From NCBI GenBank assembly GCA_026874595.1, contig CM049315.1, forward strand, positions 12,028,664-12,092,663: 64,000 bases of DNA, in the 5' to 3' direction. The notes under the pieces were generated by a model. The model did not search any database, was not told where the DNA came from, and was given only the letters and a program-made list of their open reading frames with translations. Made by a program: the position numbers and the translations under genes. Shown piece after piece: positions 46,874 through 60,500 of the stretch. The first letter of the stretch is position 1. Each line of letters opens with the position of its first letter. This DNA comes from Sipunculus nudus. Taxonomy: Eukaryota; Annelida; Sipuncula; Golfingiida; Sipunculidae.

Positions 46874-48048
46874 CTGCAAGAAGACCAAGATACATCAGTT
46901 TGAATGCTTGCTTGCATTTATAATGAATATAAGTCATAAAGCGACATATGTATCAGATAATATGCAGTCTTCCATAATCTGTAAAGGAGTCACAATTTTC
47001 AAAGATTAGATCACAGTGACCTTACTGAAATATTTGACAGAGATCTTGCCTAGAATTCCCTAGTTATCAAATCAGAAGTTTCTAGCTTTGCTGGTTTTAA
47101 TTTAAGCTCTGATAACACATGGATGACCAATGAGTGAAATGATCAGACAACATACACATGGTAATTCTTTCAGTCACTTAAACTAAGAATTTTCCTGAAC
47201 AGGTTGTTGATCAAAGGTTCTGTACTGAAGATCACAAGGTAAACCCACCTACCCATCATAAGATCATGTTGATTTCATGAAGTATTTGCTGAGTGATGTG
47301 GACAGATGAGTAAATGACAGATGACAGAGTAAGCAGCAGAAAAATCTAATACTGGAGCCCAATCCTGATTTAGTATCAGGGATATATTTGCTGACAACTT
47401 TTTTAAAATTCTTTTTAAGGGGAAGGCCAAAGGAGTTTAAGAAAACCCGACTTTCCAATTATAAGTAATTATAATTTTCATTCAGTTATGCAATGACATC
47501 TCGGGAGCACGTGTTCTTAGTATATTCTCTTAGAGTTTTGCATGGTTTTCATGTATGGCTTATGATATTAGATTATCAATGTTTTCCAATATTTTAATCA
47601 TTATTTTTCTAATTTGCCTATTTTGATCCTTTTGTGTGTATGATACAATGATATATGGTTACACAATCAAAGTTCAAATTAAGATATGGCTCTAAACATC
47701 AGTGGTTGTGTATTGCAAAAGTCTCATTATGTAGGTATCGCTATGTGGTACACAGCATACACACCATGCAGTCTGAGTTGTGGAGGCTGCACAGGTTTAA
47801 AATTCAGCTGATCCCCTGGCTACATGCTTACTTGCATAGGTTAACAACCTGGCTCACATTGTGACTACCAGTCAATAGGCAGGTTGCTGAAGCCTGTGAC
47901 ATCAATTTTCTGCCATGTTGCTGTATTCACTGGCTTGTGAGGAGGATGAAGCTGAAATAGCTCCTGTATGAGGGGGATGGCTACAGCTATTGTTCCATGT
48001 GCACTGCTCAGCAAACAGCTATTAATCAAAAGACTAGGGAGGCCTTGT
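46874..48048 (-). other. SH3RF 5' intron, proximal part
   Basis: No exon recognised. The start of SH3-1 and the RING should lie upstream of 46873, but no splice-bounded segment with RING cysteines was found here. Confidence 0.4.
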
Positions 48049-48473
48049 AGTGTCCATAAACATAACCACCGCATCGTAATGCTAGTTGTCAAGATGCATG
48101 TCGTGTCCATAAACGTAACCACCGCATCGTAATGCTAGTTGTCTAGATGCATGTTGTGTCCATAAACATAACCACCGCATCGTAATGCTAGTTGTCTAGA
48201 TGCATGTCGTGTTCATAAACACAACCACTGCATCGTAATGCTAGTTGTCAAGATGCATGTTGTGTCCATAAACATAACCACCGCATCGTAATGCTAGTTG
48301 TCTAGATGCATGTCGTGTTCATAAACACAACCACCGCATCGTAATGCTAGTTGTCAAGATGCATGTCGTGTCCATAAACATAACCACCGCATCGTAATGC
48401 TAGTTGTCAAGATGCATGTCGTGTCCATAAACATAACCACCGCATCGTAATGCTAGTTGTCAAGATGCAGACT
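48049..48473. repeat. 53-bp tandem repeat, eight units
   Basis: The unit is GTGTCCATAAACATAACCAC, CGCATCGTAATGCTAGTTGT, then CAAGATGCATGTC. Units are nearly identical, with swaps CAAGATG/CTAGATG and CCACCG/CCACTG. CpG is retained in each unit (CCGCATCG). Confidence 0.95.
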
Positions 48474-51400
48474 ACAAAACACTGTGCTCAGGATGTCATC
48501 AATGTCAACTTCCTATAATTAAACTCTGGCTTTTGATGTTTATGGTAAAGCTTTAATTGACTACTTTGAAATAATCAATTTGATTAAAAGCATGATGCTG
48601 CAAGCATCTACATTCTGTTCCAACACTGTGAACCAAATGAAATTTGTCAATGAGCACAAACCAGATTAACAATATGACTTAATCTTAATGGCCCACAATT
48701 AATTTGACAACAAAAAACAAAACAAATGTTGAACATACAGTTGCTGGTCAAGGACAATTATCAAAGGACAGCAAAAATGAATATTATGTACAGATGTCAG
48801 ATATGCAATAATTCTATAAAAAAATATGTTGTGAAGAAAGGAGACTGTGGGGATGCCTTTCAGTTATCATGCATTTGTGGGGCAAGTTTATCTGATGTTG
48901 TTGAGATGTAAAGAAAATAATTCTAAGTCATCTTTATAGAATATTTAATTTCATGCTTAAGTAATTTACCAAATTTCACTTTGTCAGTTTATTTAATGTT
49001 CATCACCTCTCCTTCAAACTGTCTAACCCTCTGGTACAAGATTGTTTTACTAAATTTCAAAAGTATGTCATTGGGAGTTAGTCTTAAGACAAGTCAGTGT
49101 TGATTCAATTTGATTTAATACTAACAAGCAAATTCAAGGAATTTATGTCCTCCGCTAGCGACACCTGTTGGTGAGAAGTGACACTAAATCTGCTGATTCA
49201 TCATATCAACAATAAAAGATCCAAGCTACTGTATTATTATCTTATCAGATAGAAACACCAAGACCAATCCCAACCAATCACTGACCCAAATTTGTTTGTC
49301 AGAATTATTTCCAAATAAGTTAGTGATTTTCAATGAATTTTAGTGAAGTCTCACCATGGAGAAAAGATGAGTTTTTAACATCAGGTTTATAAACATCAAT
49401 GCTCTTGTGTTAACAATGTGGTAACAAAAACCATTCACTTAGTATGATCTCATCAGAGGGCAAGCATGATGGAATGAATCACATAAACTTTTTATACAAT
49501 CAGATTCACTTTGACTAAACTTTTTATACAATCAGATTCACTTTGACTGAACATAGCAAAACAAGAATATGGTGAAATAACAAAACTAGAGGTCAATGAT
49601 ACTTAAATGTATTTAAGATATCAAAATAGATATATTATATTTAAGAACATTTATAACATTTAAATAGGTGAAGGATGTTCAAATTATATGAAATGTTTCA
49701 AATATGTAAAGGACATTTAAAAATGCATGAAAGGTCAGGTCAAGGTAATTTTAGAATATTTGATATAATTTTATTGGGCACCATGAATCAAGTCTCCATA
49801 AGAAGATAACAAAAAAGAACGAAAATTTTGAGAAAGGCTATGATGACCTAGAGGATGACAAATAGACACAACAGCATGGGATACCAGTTAAACCAGGTCA
49901 AGAGATCTATGATCATTGGTGTGTGAAGATTTATGTCCCTGTAATTGTTCCGGCACACCATCTTATCCAAGAAACATCAAGTCACCCAGAAAGTCTACTG
50001 TAATCTTTATTAAAGAAGGGAAAAATGTCTCATGAATTATGACCCCCTGGATATAACCCTGTGAAAGCATTTATTATTGATTTCACAAGCCAAGCCACAG
50101 CCAAGTCTTTTTGTAGGTTATGATAGCTGCCTGCTCACTTTTCATTTGAAAACTGATCTATCTGGAGAAAAATTGTTCTGGCACTTTTGCAGGAAATGTA
50201 GAAAGTCGCAAATTTAAACTGGCATGTAGTTATGGAGCAACTGGATGATGTCAAAGGCCACAAAATCCAGCAATTTGTCAATGTTATAGAACAAAAGAAT
50301 TGTTTCTTTGTGACTGAATACACAACACCAGAAGGCTTGGGAGAAGTGCCCAGGGTCCAGGAAAGCGACATAAAATAAGAAAGTAAATACCAAGTGCTCA
50401 TCTGTGACTCCTTTATGAAAGAAAAAGTTCAACTGACCCCGAGGCTGACCTTTAACAGATCACCCGGAGCCAGACTCATGGATGTCTTGGAGCAAATATG
50501 GCAATCCATACGTGATGGATGGGTAACACACTTGAAGCCGAGACTAATAAAAGATGATTTTTTGTATGGCCAAAACACAAAATATACAAAATATGGAAGC
50601 TGTAATTAGTTCAAATATGCAAAAATACAGACTATTTCATGTAAGATCAATGTCAAATGCTTTGAATCTATTCCTGTCACTGCTTTTGAAATAAAAATTC
50701 CAGAAAAAGTACACAAATCACCTAGATATAAGATAATGTGAAACTCAATGACATGTCTATTTGCTAAAATTCAACTTTTCAGCTCAGGATGGGGTTTGTT
50801 TGATTTGATTTTTACCATGGTGGAAATATCCAAGCACTGCACAGGAAGACATATTTTAAGCACCCCTACACAACCTGTTATATACAATTATATTCACCTG
50901 AAAATATCAGATAGCTAAAGGGGCCTAATTGCCTATAAAGCATATTAAATTAACATAAAAAAATAGCTTGTCCCCTTTAAAATAAAATTGTATCTACCAA
51001 AATATTGCCCCCAAAAAGTTTGCTTACTCCTGTAAACTAGTGTTAAAAACAGTGGACTGGGCGTGATTGCAGGTGTCAACATAAACACATTGCATGCATA
51101 GTCCAGGCCACAACACATGTCAATAAGGAGATGCCCTGACTGACTTGGCCCAAAAAATGTGATACATGTTCATGCTGGCCGAAACATCGCGTGTTGCAGC
51201 TCACAATTGGACCTTTGGTCATGAGGCTTTGTTCTGGTAAACAAACACACGTGGACTGTTCACCAACACACAGAGCCATAACAAGGAATTTTAAACAGCC
51301 GTATGCGAGGTACTGAGACTGCTTGCTGGAATGATTTTGCTAGGGCACTTTTGTTTACAGCAAAACTGAACTGATAGTGTAAAAGAGTAGGCATAATATT

Positions 51401-52179
51401 GCTTCTTACAATGTCCCTTTACATTTTGAATGAACACAGTGGTTGGAGGACTCACACATAATGTCTGTAATTGTACCTTTTTTTGTTTGACAAAAACATC
51501 TTTCTGATAATATTATGTATTGCAAATAATTTCATTCATTGAGATATGGCACTAATTCAATTATAAGACAGCCAGTCAGAGGAATACTGACTTTAGAACC
51601 ACAGCTGTCAAAAGCCCAATCATATCCAAAATAAATTATGAGAGTCAAAAGAGTCAATGCCACATAAGTGAACAGAAGAATATTTTTATGGACAAAGCTA
51701 AATAATAAAATCTGGATATACAGACTAAATAAGTATGATTCACCGCCAAGATGTAATTAATGCATCAGGTCTCAGGGTCATTTAAATATTCATGGACAGG
51801 TCACAAAGCTGTGAAGTCAACAGACCGCTGTCAATAGTTTAGTTTTCTCTGATTCGCTGTGGCATAAAACACTACTGTTTGAATTATATATGTGTTTATT
51901 AATCTGTGGATACGGTGTGCAACTGCTTGAGTCTACAAAAGGTCACACTGGCTTCACACACATTATTTGTGGCATTATCATGAAAAAGTTAGATACAGTA
52001 GTCTCTATTATATATTTTCCACCGATACCTTGTAATAATAACAACTCTGACAGACTGTTGTTATTTATACAATGTTGGGTGAATAAACACACATGATAGA
52101 CACACACTGGAACTAGAAATGTTCATCCTAATGGATACATGCCTCCACCATGGGGGCAAAAGGTTTAAAAAACGCTCTG
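48474..52179 (-). other. Large 5' intron, unique sequence
   Basis: AT-rich with no recognised gene. A short 31-base duplication (AACTTTTTATACAATCAGAT...) occurs at about 49487-49550. Confidence 0.35.
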
Positions 52180-52475
52180 CAAACACACTTGGCATTCCAC
52201 TGTGACCTGAACAGGTGGCTGGGCCACACTGATGAAGTGGGACCTTCTGTGCATTCACTTATATTTACCCATATTATGAGGTTCATGCATGCATAAGTGG
52301 CTGTGCATTGGTGAATATTCCTTGATAATGAGGGATCTGGAGAAGATGCTGGATTAACATCAAAATCTAACTGATTTTTCCTTGGTAAATTCCCAAAATT
52401 CTCTGAAAAATTCATGAGTGTCCATTAATGATTGTGTGATTTATGTTGTGAACAAACACAAAAACACACACAAAT
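52180..52475 (-). repeat. Dispersed repeat, member 1 (inverted partner at 62015-62260)
   Basis: On the - strand this shares TCAAGGAATATTCAC, TAGATTTTG, CACTTATGCA and AATATGGG in the same order and spacing as 62015-62260 on the + strand. The frames through both read similar peptides (RNIHxCxxTYA, DFxV), but the similarity is seen at DNA level and need not be coding. Confidence 0.7.
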
Positions 52476-53899
52476 GTGAATGAATGCATACCCTCCAGAT
52501 GAGGCAATAACAAATGTCAGTTTATCAGACATATTTCATCATCAGAACTTACAATTGACAACCGAAAATCTCTGTGAGATGATGCCAACCTGATGAGATG
52601 GTGACCAAACGATCTGTATAGTTAAAACTGAGCTACATGCCTAAAGCCCTCCCTTTGTAATATCTAGTGTTGATAGTTTAAGTCAGATCAGTTGGCATCC
52701 ATATATTACAAGCAGAAGACAAAGAGTACACATTGTTCTTCTAGATGTAAGGTCCATGGCTGCCACTATGGTGGAACTATTGTTACATCTTACAAGATCC
52801 CTCCATTTAAAAGACTCCACAAAACTGACCAAATGTCAGCTGGTATATATATGCTGGGAGGGTCAAATGGCCCATGGGTTTTTAATTTTACAAGGTCTAT
52901 CTGTATTTTAATAATACCAAAGGGAATCATTGACAAAGTAAGACGTGTCATTCAGATAGCCAGGTCTTCATTTATTCTCATTAGAGAGTCTGTTCTTGTA
53001 TGGGTTAAATGGAACGTCAAGTTATGAATGTGGCACATGTCCTCCTAATTGTCAGTGATGTTTATGCCACGCAGGAAAAAAATCCCACTAGAAAAAGAAG
53101 GGAAAGGATGTGGATGACAAAAAATGCAGAAAAAAAAGAAATAACGGAGGAGAAAATAAGATCAGAATCAAGGACTGGAATATAATCCCTGGACTTTGAA
53201 AGAGTTTACTTTGTAACAAGTATGGAGAAAAAGGCACCTCTTTTGATGAGCCCCCGTTAAAAGAAACTGAAGTATATTTCCCCAAAGGGAACCAACTGTC
53301 TTCTCCATACAAAATTAAACAACACTTTTAACAGAAAAACACAACATTGAAAAAGATTAATGTCACTTAAACAGCTTGGATATTTCCACTACTGATCCAT
53401 TTAAAAAACTTTAATGGTATGACAAATTCCTAAGTTCTACTTAATGGCATGTTATTCCTGGATAATGTCAAGTTACCAGTCTATTCAGCTGTGTTACCTG
53501 GCAACATTTAGCACAAAAATGTTGAATTTTTCACTGAAAGCCAGTGGTACTCAGGAACAATTTACACTAAAGCCTCACACTCACATATCTGAGAAGTTTT
53601 TCTTGAGAAACATCCACAGATCAACGTGTCTTAGTGTGATGAAATAATAATACAGGTGTATGCTTTATGTGCCTGAAAGGCTTTCTGGCCTATGTGTTAG
53701 CTTCTGAATACTTTGTTAAAATTTGATCAGGCCATTTGTTTATAGTAACTTTATCTGTTTACCGTTAAATAACAATAACTAAGTATATGTTTATTAATTA
53801 AGTCTAAAAAGGCAATTTATTTCAATTAGTTTATCACATAACCATAAAAAGACAATTATCCTTGAGTTTTGACCTAGTAATTCACTAGGATCATTGAGA

Positions 53900-56199
53900 A
53901 CTAGACATTTCTTGGCACCGCAGGTGCCAGAGTATCCCCAGACATAGTAGGCCCCCCCCCCCCCTTTAAGAACAGGCCCCAAATTTTGGCAGCATATATT
54001 GTTTCTTCCATCTAACAATCCACAATCTTGTTGAAGATGTTGGTCCTGTGACCTTGATTGTTTTAAAGATGTGTCCTGTGACCTTGACCTTTGACCTCAT
54101 GACCCCAAAATCAATTTGGGTCTTGCTTTTCCAATGGGACATATGCAAGTCAAGTTTGAAATCTATACATCAATAAAGCAGGAATTATCATCCAGAAACT
54201 AATTTTTGGACAGATGGCTCCTGTGACCTTCACCTTTGACCTTGTGACCTCAAAATTGATAGTGTTCTTCCTCTCTTGGCAGGTGAACTATATGTGCAAG
54301 ATGAAAGATCTGAGATGAATTGTTTGGCTGAAAATGCATCCACAATCTTTATAAAGAGATTTCCTGTGACCTTGACCTTTGACCTCATGACCCCAAAATA
54401 AATTTGGGTCTTGCTTTTCCAATGGGACATATACAAGTCAAGTTTGAAATCCATACATGAATAAAAGCAGGAATTATCATCCAGAAACTAATTTTTGGAT
54501 AGATGGCTCCTGTGACCTTCACCTTTGACCTTGTGACCTCAAATTCCATAGGAGTCTTCCACTCTTGGCAGGTGAACTATATGTGCAAGATGAAAGATCT
54601 CATATGAATTTTTTGGCTGAAATTGCATCCACAACCTTTTTAAAGAGGTTTCCTGTGACCTTGACCTTTGACCTCATGACCCCAAAATCCATTCGGGTCT
54701 TGCTTTTCCAATGGGTCAAATACAAGTCAAGTTTGAAATCCGTACATCAATTAAAGAAGGAATTATCATCAAGAAACTAATTTTTGGACAGATAGCTCCT
54801 GTGGCCTTGACCTTTGACCTTGTGACCCCAAAATTTATATGGATTATCCACTATTGGCAAGTGAGCTATATATTCAAGAGGGAAGACCTGGGATGAAAGT
54901 TTGGCTTAAAATGCATCCACATCTTTTTAAAGATGTGTCCTGTGACCTTGACCTTTGACCTCATGACCCCAAAATCAATTTGGGTCTTGCTTTTCCAATG
55001 GGACATATACAAGTCAAGTTTGAAATCCATACATCAATAAAAGCAGGAATTATCATCCAGAAACTAATTTTTGGACAGATGGCTCCTGTGACCTTCACCT
55101 TTGACCTTGTGACCTCAAAATTGATAGGGGTTTTCCACTCTTGGCAGGTGAACTATATGTGCAAGATGAAAGCTCTGAGATGAAATGTTTGGCTGAAAAT
55201 GCATCCACAATCTTTTTAAAGAGATTTCCTGTGACCTTGACCTTTGACCTCATGACCCCAAAATCAATTCCGGTCTTGCTTTTCCAATGGGTCAAATACA
55301 AGTCAAGTTTGAAATCCATACATCAATAAAAGAAGGAATTATCATCCAGAAACTAATTTTTGGACAGATAGCTCCTCTGGCCTTGACCTTTGACCTTGTG
55401 ACCCCAAAATGTATATGGATCATCCACTATTGGCAAGTGAGCTATATATTCAAGATGAAAGACCTGGGATGAAAGTTTGGCTTAAAATGCATCCACAGTA
55501 TATATTAAAATGCCAGTCCAGTGACCTTGACCTTTGACCTCATGACCCTAGAACCTATAGGGTTCTTACTTTAGTGGTGGGCCATACATAAGTCATGTTT
55601 GAAATCCATATGGCTATCAACACTGGAGATATCATAAGAGGTGTGTGATTTTCACCATATATGGCAATATTCAAGGTCAAGGCCACTATCATAGGAAAGG
55701 TCATGACCCCAATGTAAATAAACATCATCCCATAACCCATACCTATGTATATGCATAATATAAAAGAAATCTGTCCATTAGTTTTTGACTTATAATGCTC
55801 ACAGTACTGTAAGGTGGCAATTTTGGGGGTATTAAATGGCATGAAAACAAGTAAAGAATAATAGGTGGCGCCACCAGTTTCTGGAACATGACAACCCTAT
55901 CCATGATCTTCCATCAACTTGATTTTGGGATAAATCCATGCAAGATTTCTTGAGATATTAAAGAATTTGTGTTATTTTCCCCAAAATTGGACCTATTCAA
56001 GGTCAAGGACACTCTCCTAGTAAAGGTCATGACCTCATTTTAAATAGGCGTCGTCCTCTTACCCATATCTATACATATACTAAGTTTGGTATAGTTCCAT
56101 GAAATATTTTTTGGGTTATTGCGCCAACAAGATTTATATGCGGCGGCGGAGGGACCGGTATGAAAACATAGTATCCCCCGACTTTGTCTGGGGATACAA
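53900..56199 (+). mobile_element. HER2 hairpin-ended repeat with AGGTCA-type half-site arrays
   Basis: Starts ACTAGACATTTCTT, hairpin GGCACCGCAGGTGCC, then GTATCCCCAGAC. It ends CATAGTATCCCCCGACTTTG, then TCTGGGGATACAA. GTATCCCCAGAC and GTCTGGGGATAC are exact complements. GCGGCGGCGGAGG precedes the end, as in HER1. The interior has about five units of roughly 287 bases, each with CCTTGACCTTTGACCTCATG and a second cluster CCTTCACCTTTGACCTTGTG. One GGTGGCGCCACC lies at 55863. A C-run is at 53951. The flanks are A and T. It is non-coding. Confidence 0.88.
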
Positions 56200-57550
56200 T
56201 TAAATTTCTGGAACCATCTGTTGGTTCATTAGAAATACAAAGGTTCTAAAAACTTGTAACATCTAATAATGTTGATGTATTTTTTTCTGATAGGATAAAG
56301 CAGCAGTTTCAATAAATATAATGTAAAGCATGATCAAAGGGTACACAACAGAAACTTTAGTGATTTTCTCAGCGTGTCCTGTTTATTTCCTAACAGGCCC
56401 TAATCATGAAAGTTTTCATTCATTCATTGAAGATTTTAAGCTATGGTAGCAGACCCCTGTTGAATGCAACCATGGAGGCACTTTCTCGGCTTTCACATTT
56501 CCTTTTAGCCACTAAAATGTAATGTACAGTGATCTGTATCTAACAAATCTTATTCCCTGAGGGTATAAGAGCTTTGTGATATTTTTAACTGCACGATGAT
56601 CCCCAATTATTGGATCACCAGCGTTTCTGACTATAATTATGTCTGAAGACCCAAAAGAGAAGTAATATCATGCCAGGCTCGCCAGGGCAGCATGACGGTA
56701 ATGAGAAATAATGGGGAAAACAGGAAAGAACCAAGTCTGATAATGGATAGAAAACATTTGTACGTGAGCCAGTAATCATGCCTATGGTGGAAAATGATGA
56801 TCGGGTCTCTACACCGATCACCTTCAACTGAGCAAAACACGGAGTGCTTAAGTCCCATGGGCATACTGACTGTCATGCTGGGAACGCTTTTATTTCAATT
56901 TGATGCCAATATGGCTCCTGATACAACTAATTGGATGATGACTTGAAAAGGCATTTCATTTGGATTGTTCACCTTAATAGCCCCAAAAAGCCAGGCCACG
57001 CTCTGTATGTAAGATGATCCATTTAAAAAAAAAATCTACTTCTGACCTGGAGCTCATGCTGAGATATCCAATGATTCGCTGCACTTGATTTCAAATGGAC
57101 CATTTAAGACCAGCACAGAAGGCTTTACTGTTAAAAAGAATGACTGCATGTGACTGCAAGACAGCCAGTGAAAGGTGAAATGTGGAAACAGTGGTAATGA
57201 ACAGTCAAAGGGGTTTCACTTTCCAAATTTCCTAATTATCTTGTGCAGAAATTTAAAAAGCTAAAACTGTAATGCTTAATTACCATGACTTTCAGATGGC
57301 ATATGTATGCTTACTATAAAATTTTATACACACATGATTTTACACAACTATACTTATTTTCATATTTTCATTTACATTCTTGAGTTTAACAGAGTTGACA
57401 AATTTAAATTTTGTTACCATACATTTGAAAGTGAATCAGTGACCATAAAAAAAATCTTAAGACGTGGTCTAAACTCTAGATTCCTCTTGCACTGACTTTA
57501 AACAAAATATGCCATGACCTGAAATGTAACACGGGTTTCATCATAATTTA
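56200..57550 (-). other. Large 5' intron, unique sequence
   Basis: No recognised exon or repeat. Confidence 0.35.
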
Positions 57551-60500
57551 AAACAAGGGACCCATGGGTCACTGTGCTAAGCTGAAGTTGACCTTGAAGG
57601 TAAAAATCTAAAATATTATCAAATGGTGATAAAGTGTAAGAGGAAGAGGTAATATAGGCCATGGTTGGTTTATATGATCGGTTTGTACTGATGAGCAAGA
57701 AATTGTTGCAAATAATATTTTGTGACCTGACCATGTGTTTCCAAATGTTGAAACTGAAGCATGTGAGCAGTTTGTGAAAAAATGATCTGTACTATTACTA
57801 AGATCATTAGTTGGCTTTTTAATTAACTGTTTTTTTCTATATATTATTAAGTATATATGTATTTTTTTATGAAATGTATACAGTTGAAATATAACTAATA
57901 AACAACATACATACAGGGCAAACAAAGCCTGATCTCCAATTCTGCTGAGGCAGGAAAATAATGAACAAATGTTTGTATTAAATCCTCATTTTTTTATCAC
58001 ATCAATTTTTTTTTATTATAAGTTTATATTTTTATTCATTTCCAATGTAACATATATATCTGAATATAAAAGTTGATTAATAATTCTCAATTGCATCATC
58101 ATAAATCTCAATCCTGTTAAATAATACCACATCATGCATACAAATACTTATTTATTTTTTACCACAAAAATATATCTTTTAAATCTGCATAAAAAAAAAT
58201 AAATATCTTAAAATAATACTTGATTTAGATTTCACAATTTTAAATTGTGTCTTTATTTATCCATAATGTGCTTCATATTTTATGAATTTAAGCATACTTG
58301 TGGGTAATTATATCTGTTAAAATCATTTAATAGAAAATTGATTTCTGTAAAAATGCTACATTAACACAACATGGCATCTTCTGGATTACACCTTGAATTA
58401 CTTTTTCAAGGAAAGTTTTTGTATATTGGAGTGGAAACAGCACAACGATTAAGGAGATACAGTGAAAACAATAACAACTAGAATACGGATAGTCAACCAG
58501 CGACTACATGTATCTGCCAAAATCAGAGTGGAATGGTTGAAGTGAGGCATGGATTGAGTGGCAAGAGGAAATAGAGTGTGGTGTGTTGCATAATATCATG
58601 GATGTCTGCAGCCGAAATGTGTATGTAGGTGCACCACCTGTCATAAAATCACGAAAGCTATCCAAGATGTCTAAATATGCAAAATTTTAGGCAGAGAAGT
58701 CAAACCACTGCAAAGATATGAGTGATTTTACCATGGCAGACAAACAGACGGACGCTGTGCAAAAATGGTTGGAGGTGGCAGCACCATTTTTTCCTATGAT
58801 AAAGAGCTATGTGAGATCTATACACATGCAAAATTTTAGCCCAATCGGTCAAACAGTTCCCAAGATACAAGCCTTGATGTCTGCAGCATAAACATAAAAG
58901 TAGGTGGCGCCACCTGCCAAAAAATCGAGAAGGCTATCCAAGATGTATAAACATGCAAAATTTTGGGCAGGTAAGTCAAACCATTGCAAACATATAAGGG
59001 ATTTTATTCCATGGCAGACAAACAGACGGACGCTGTGCAAAAATTGTTGCAGGTGGCGCCACCAGTTTTGCCTATGATAAAGAGCTATGTGAGATCTATA
59101 CACATGCAAAATTTTGGCCCAATCAGTCAAACGGTTCCAGAGTTATGAGCTTGGATGTCTGCAGCGTAAACGTGAATGTAGGTGGCGCCACCTGTCATAA
59201 AATCAAGATAGCTGTCCAGGATGTTAACACATGCAAAACTTCAGGTGGATAAGTCCAACCAATCCAGAGATATGAGTTATTTTATCCCAAGGCAGATGAA
59301 CAGATGGACGCTGTGCAAAAATGGTTGCAGGTGGTGCACCATTTTTATGTATGTTATAAAGCTATCCAAGGGCTACATTTGTGCAAAAATTTTTTCTGAT
59401 CGGTCAAACGGTTCCCGAGATATGTGGGTTAATGTGTCAAAACAGATGCACAGATGGATGCAGAGAGCAGAGGAAAGGTCAGAGGTCAAAACGAAATCGG
59501 GGCGCAGCAGTTCACATGTGGCCCAAATATAATCCTTGGTTTCGTAAAATTCCACATAGCGATTACGGAGGAGTTCTCCGGACACCTACGCGGCAGCAGC
59601 GGTGGCCTGAAAACATAGTATCTGCAAAACTCTGTTTTGGCGGAAACAATTACTGCATAACACTTGGTGGGTTGGGTTTGCGGGGGGGGGGGGGGGGGGG
59701 GGGGAATTGGGGTGGTGATATGAGAATAACTGTACACCTGTCACAGCAGGGGATCTCCCCCAGTGACTTTAACAAATCAGAAACCCTGGCATAGCTGACT
59801 TCTAGTGAACTAGAGTGGGACCCTGCATCTGTAATCTGTAATCAAAGCAAATGACTACAATAGATCCTCAAGAAAAAAATCAATAACAAGCCTAATTTTC
59901 AAGCTTTTATTTTCAAATTTCAGATTTAAACAAATTAAATACTTATGTTTTCATGCTGTGAAAATTAAATCAATTGTACTTACAGGAAAAAAATGTACCA
60001 TGGTCAAAGTTGGGCAATTTTTATGGTACTGATTTTATTTTTATGCTAATAACTGAAAAAAAGTAACAAATTTCAGATCTAATTTTGGGTTAAAAACATA
60101 ATCTTAATTAAAAATAGATATATACTTGGGAAAATAGACTCTAGTTTCAAATTTTTCATGTTAAGTGAATATGTTAAGTAAATATTTTTCCTGATCTTTT
60201 ACAAAGTCCATTATGTTTGGGCCCATAACTTACACAAATTATACTTAACAGACGTAATTTCTGGCATGTTTATAGGAACTATATTGAGGTATATTAATGG
60301 TAAACATGAGGAAAAACAGATGAATGGTTTTGATATATGGCAGTCCTGAAGTTTAAAAGTAGGTTTTTAATAAAAAATTGAGGTTTTTCTTAATTTCTCA
60401 AAAGGAGCAAAGTCGCAAAGACCCAGTTTTCGGCTTAGTAGGAGATCTTGGGGACATCTAACATTATGCCAAATTTTGGATTCCCGAGTTTTACAGTTTC

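Noticed and set aside
48726..48911. Short + strand open frame with a cysteine-rich end (RCQICNNS ... CICGAS)
   Set aside because: The spacing does not match a RING or other zinc-binding family I recognise. It is on the strand opposite SH3RF and has no splice or homology support; it is most likely chance in an intron.
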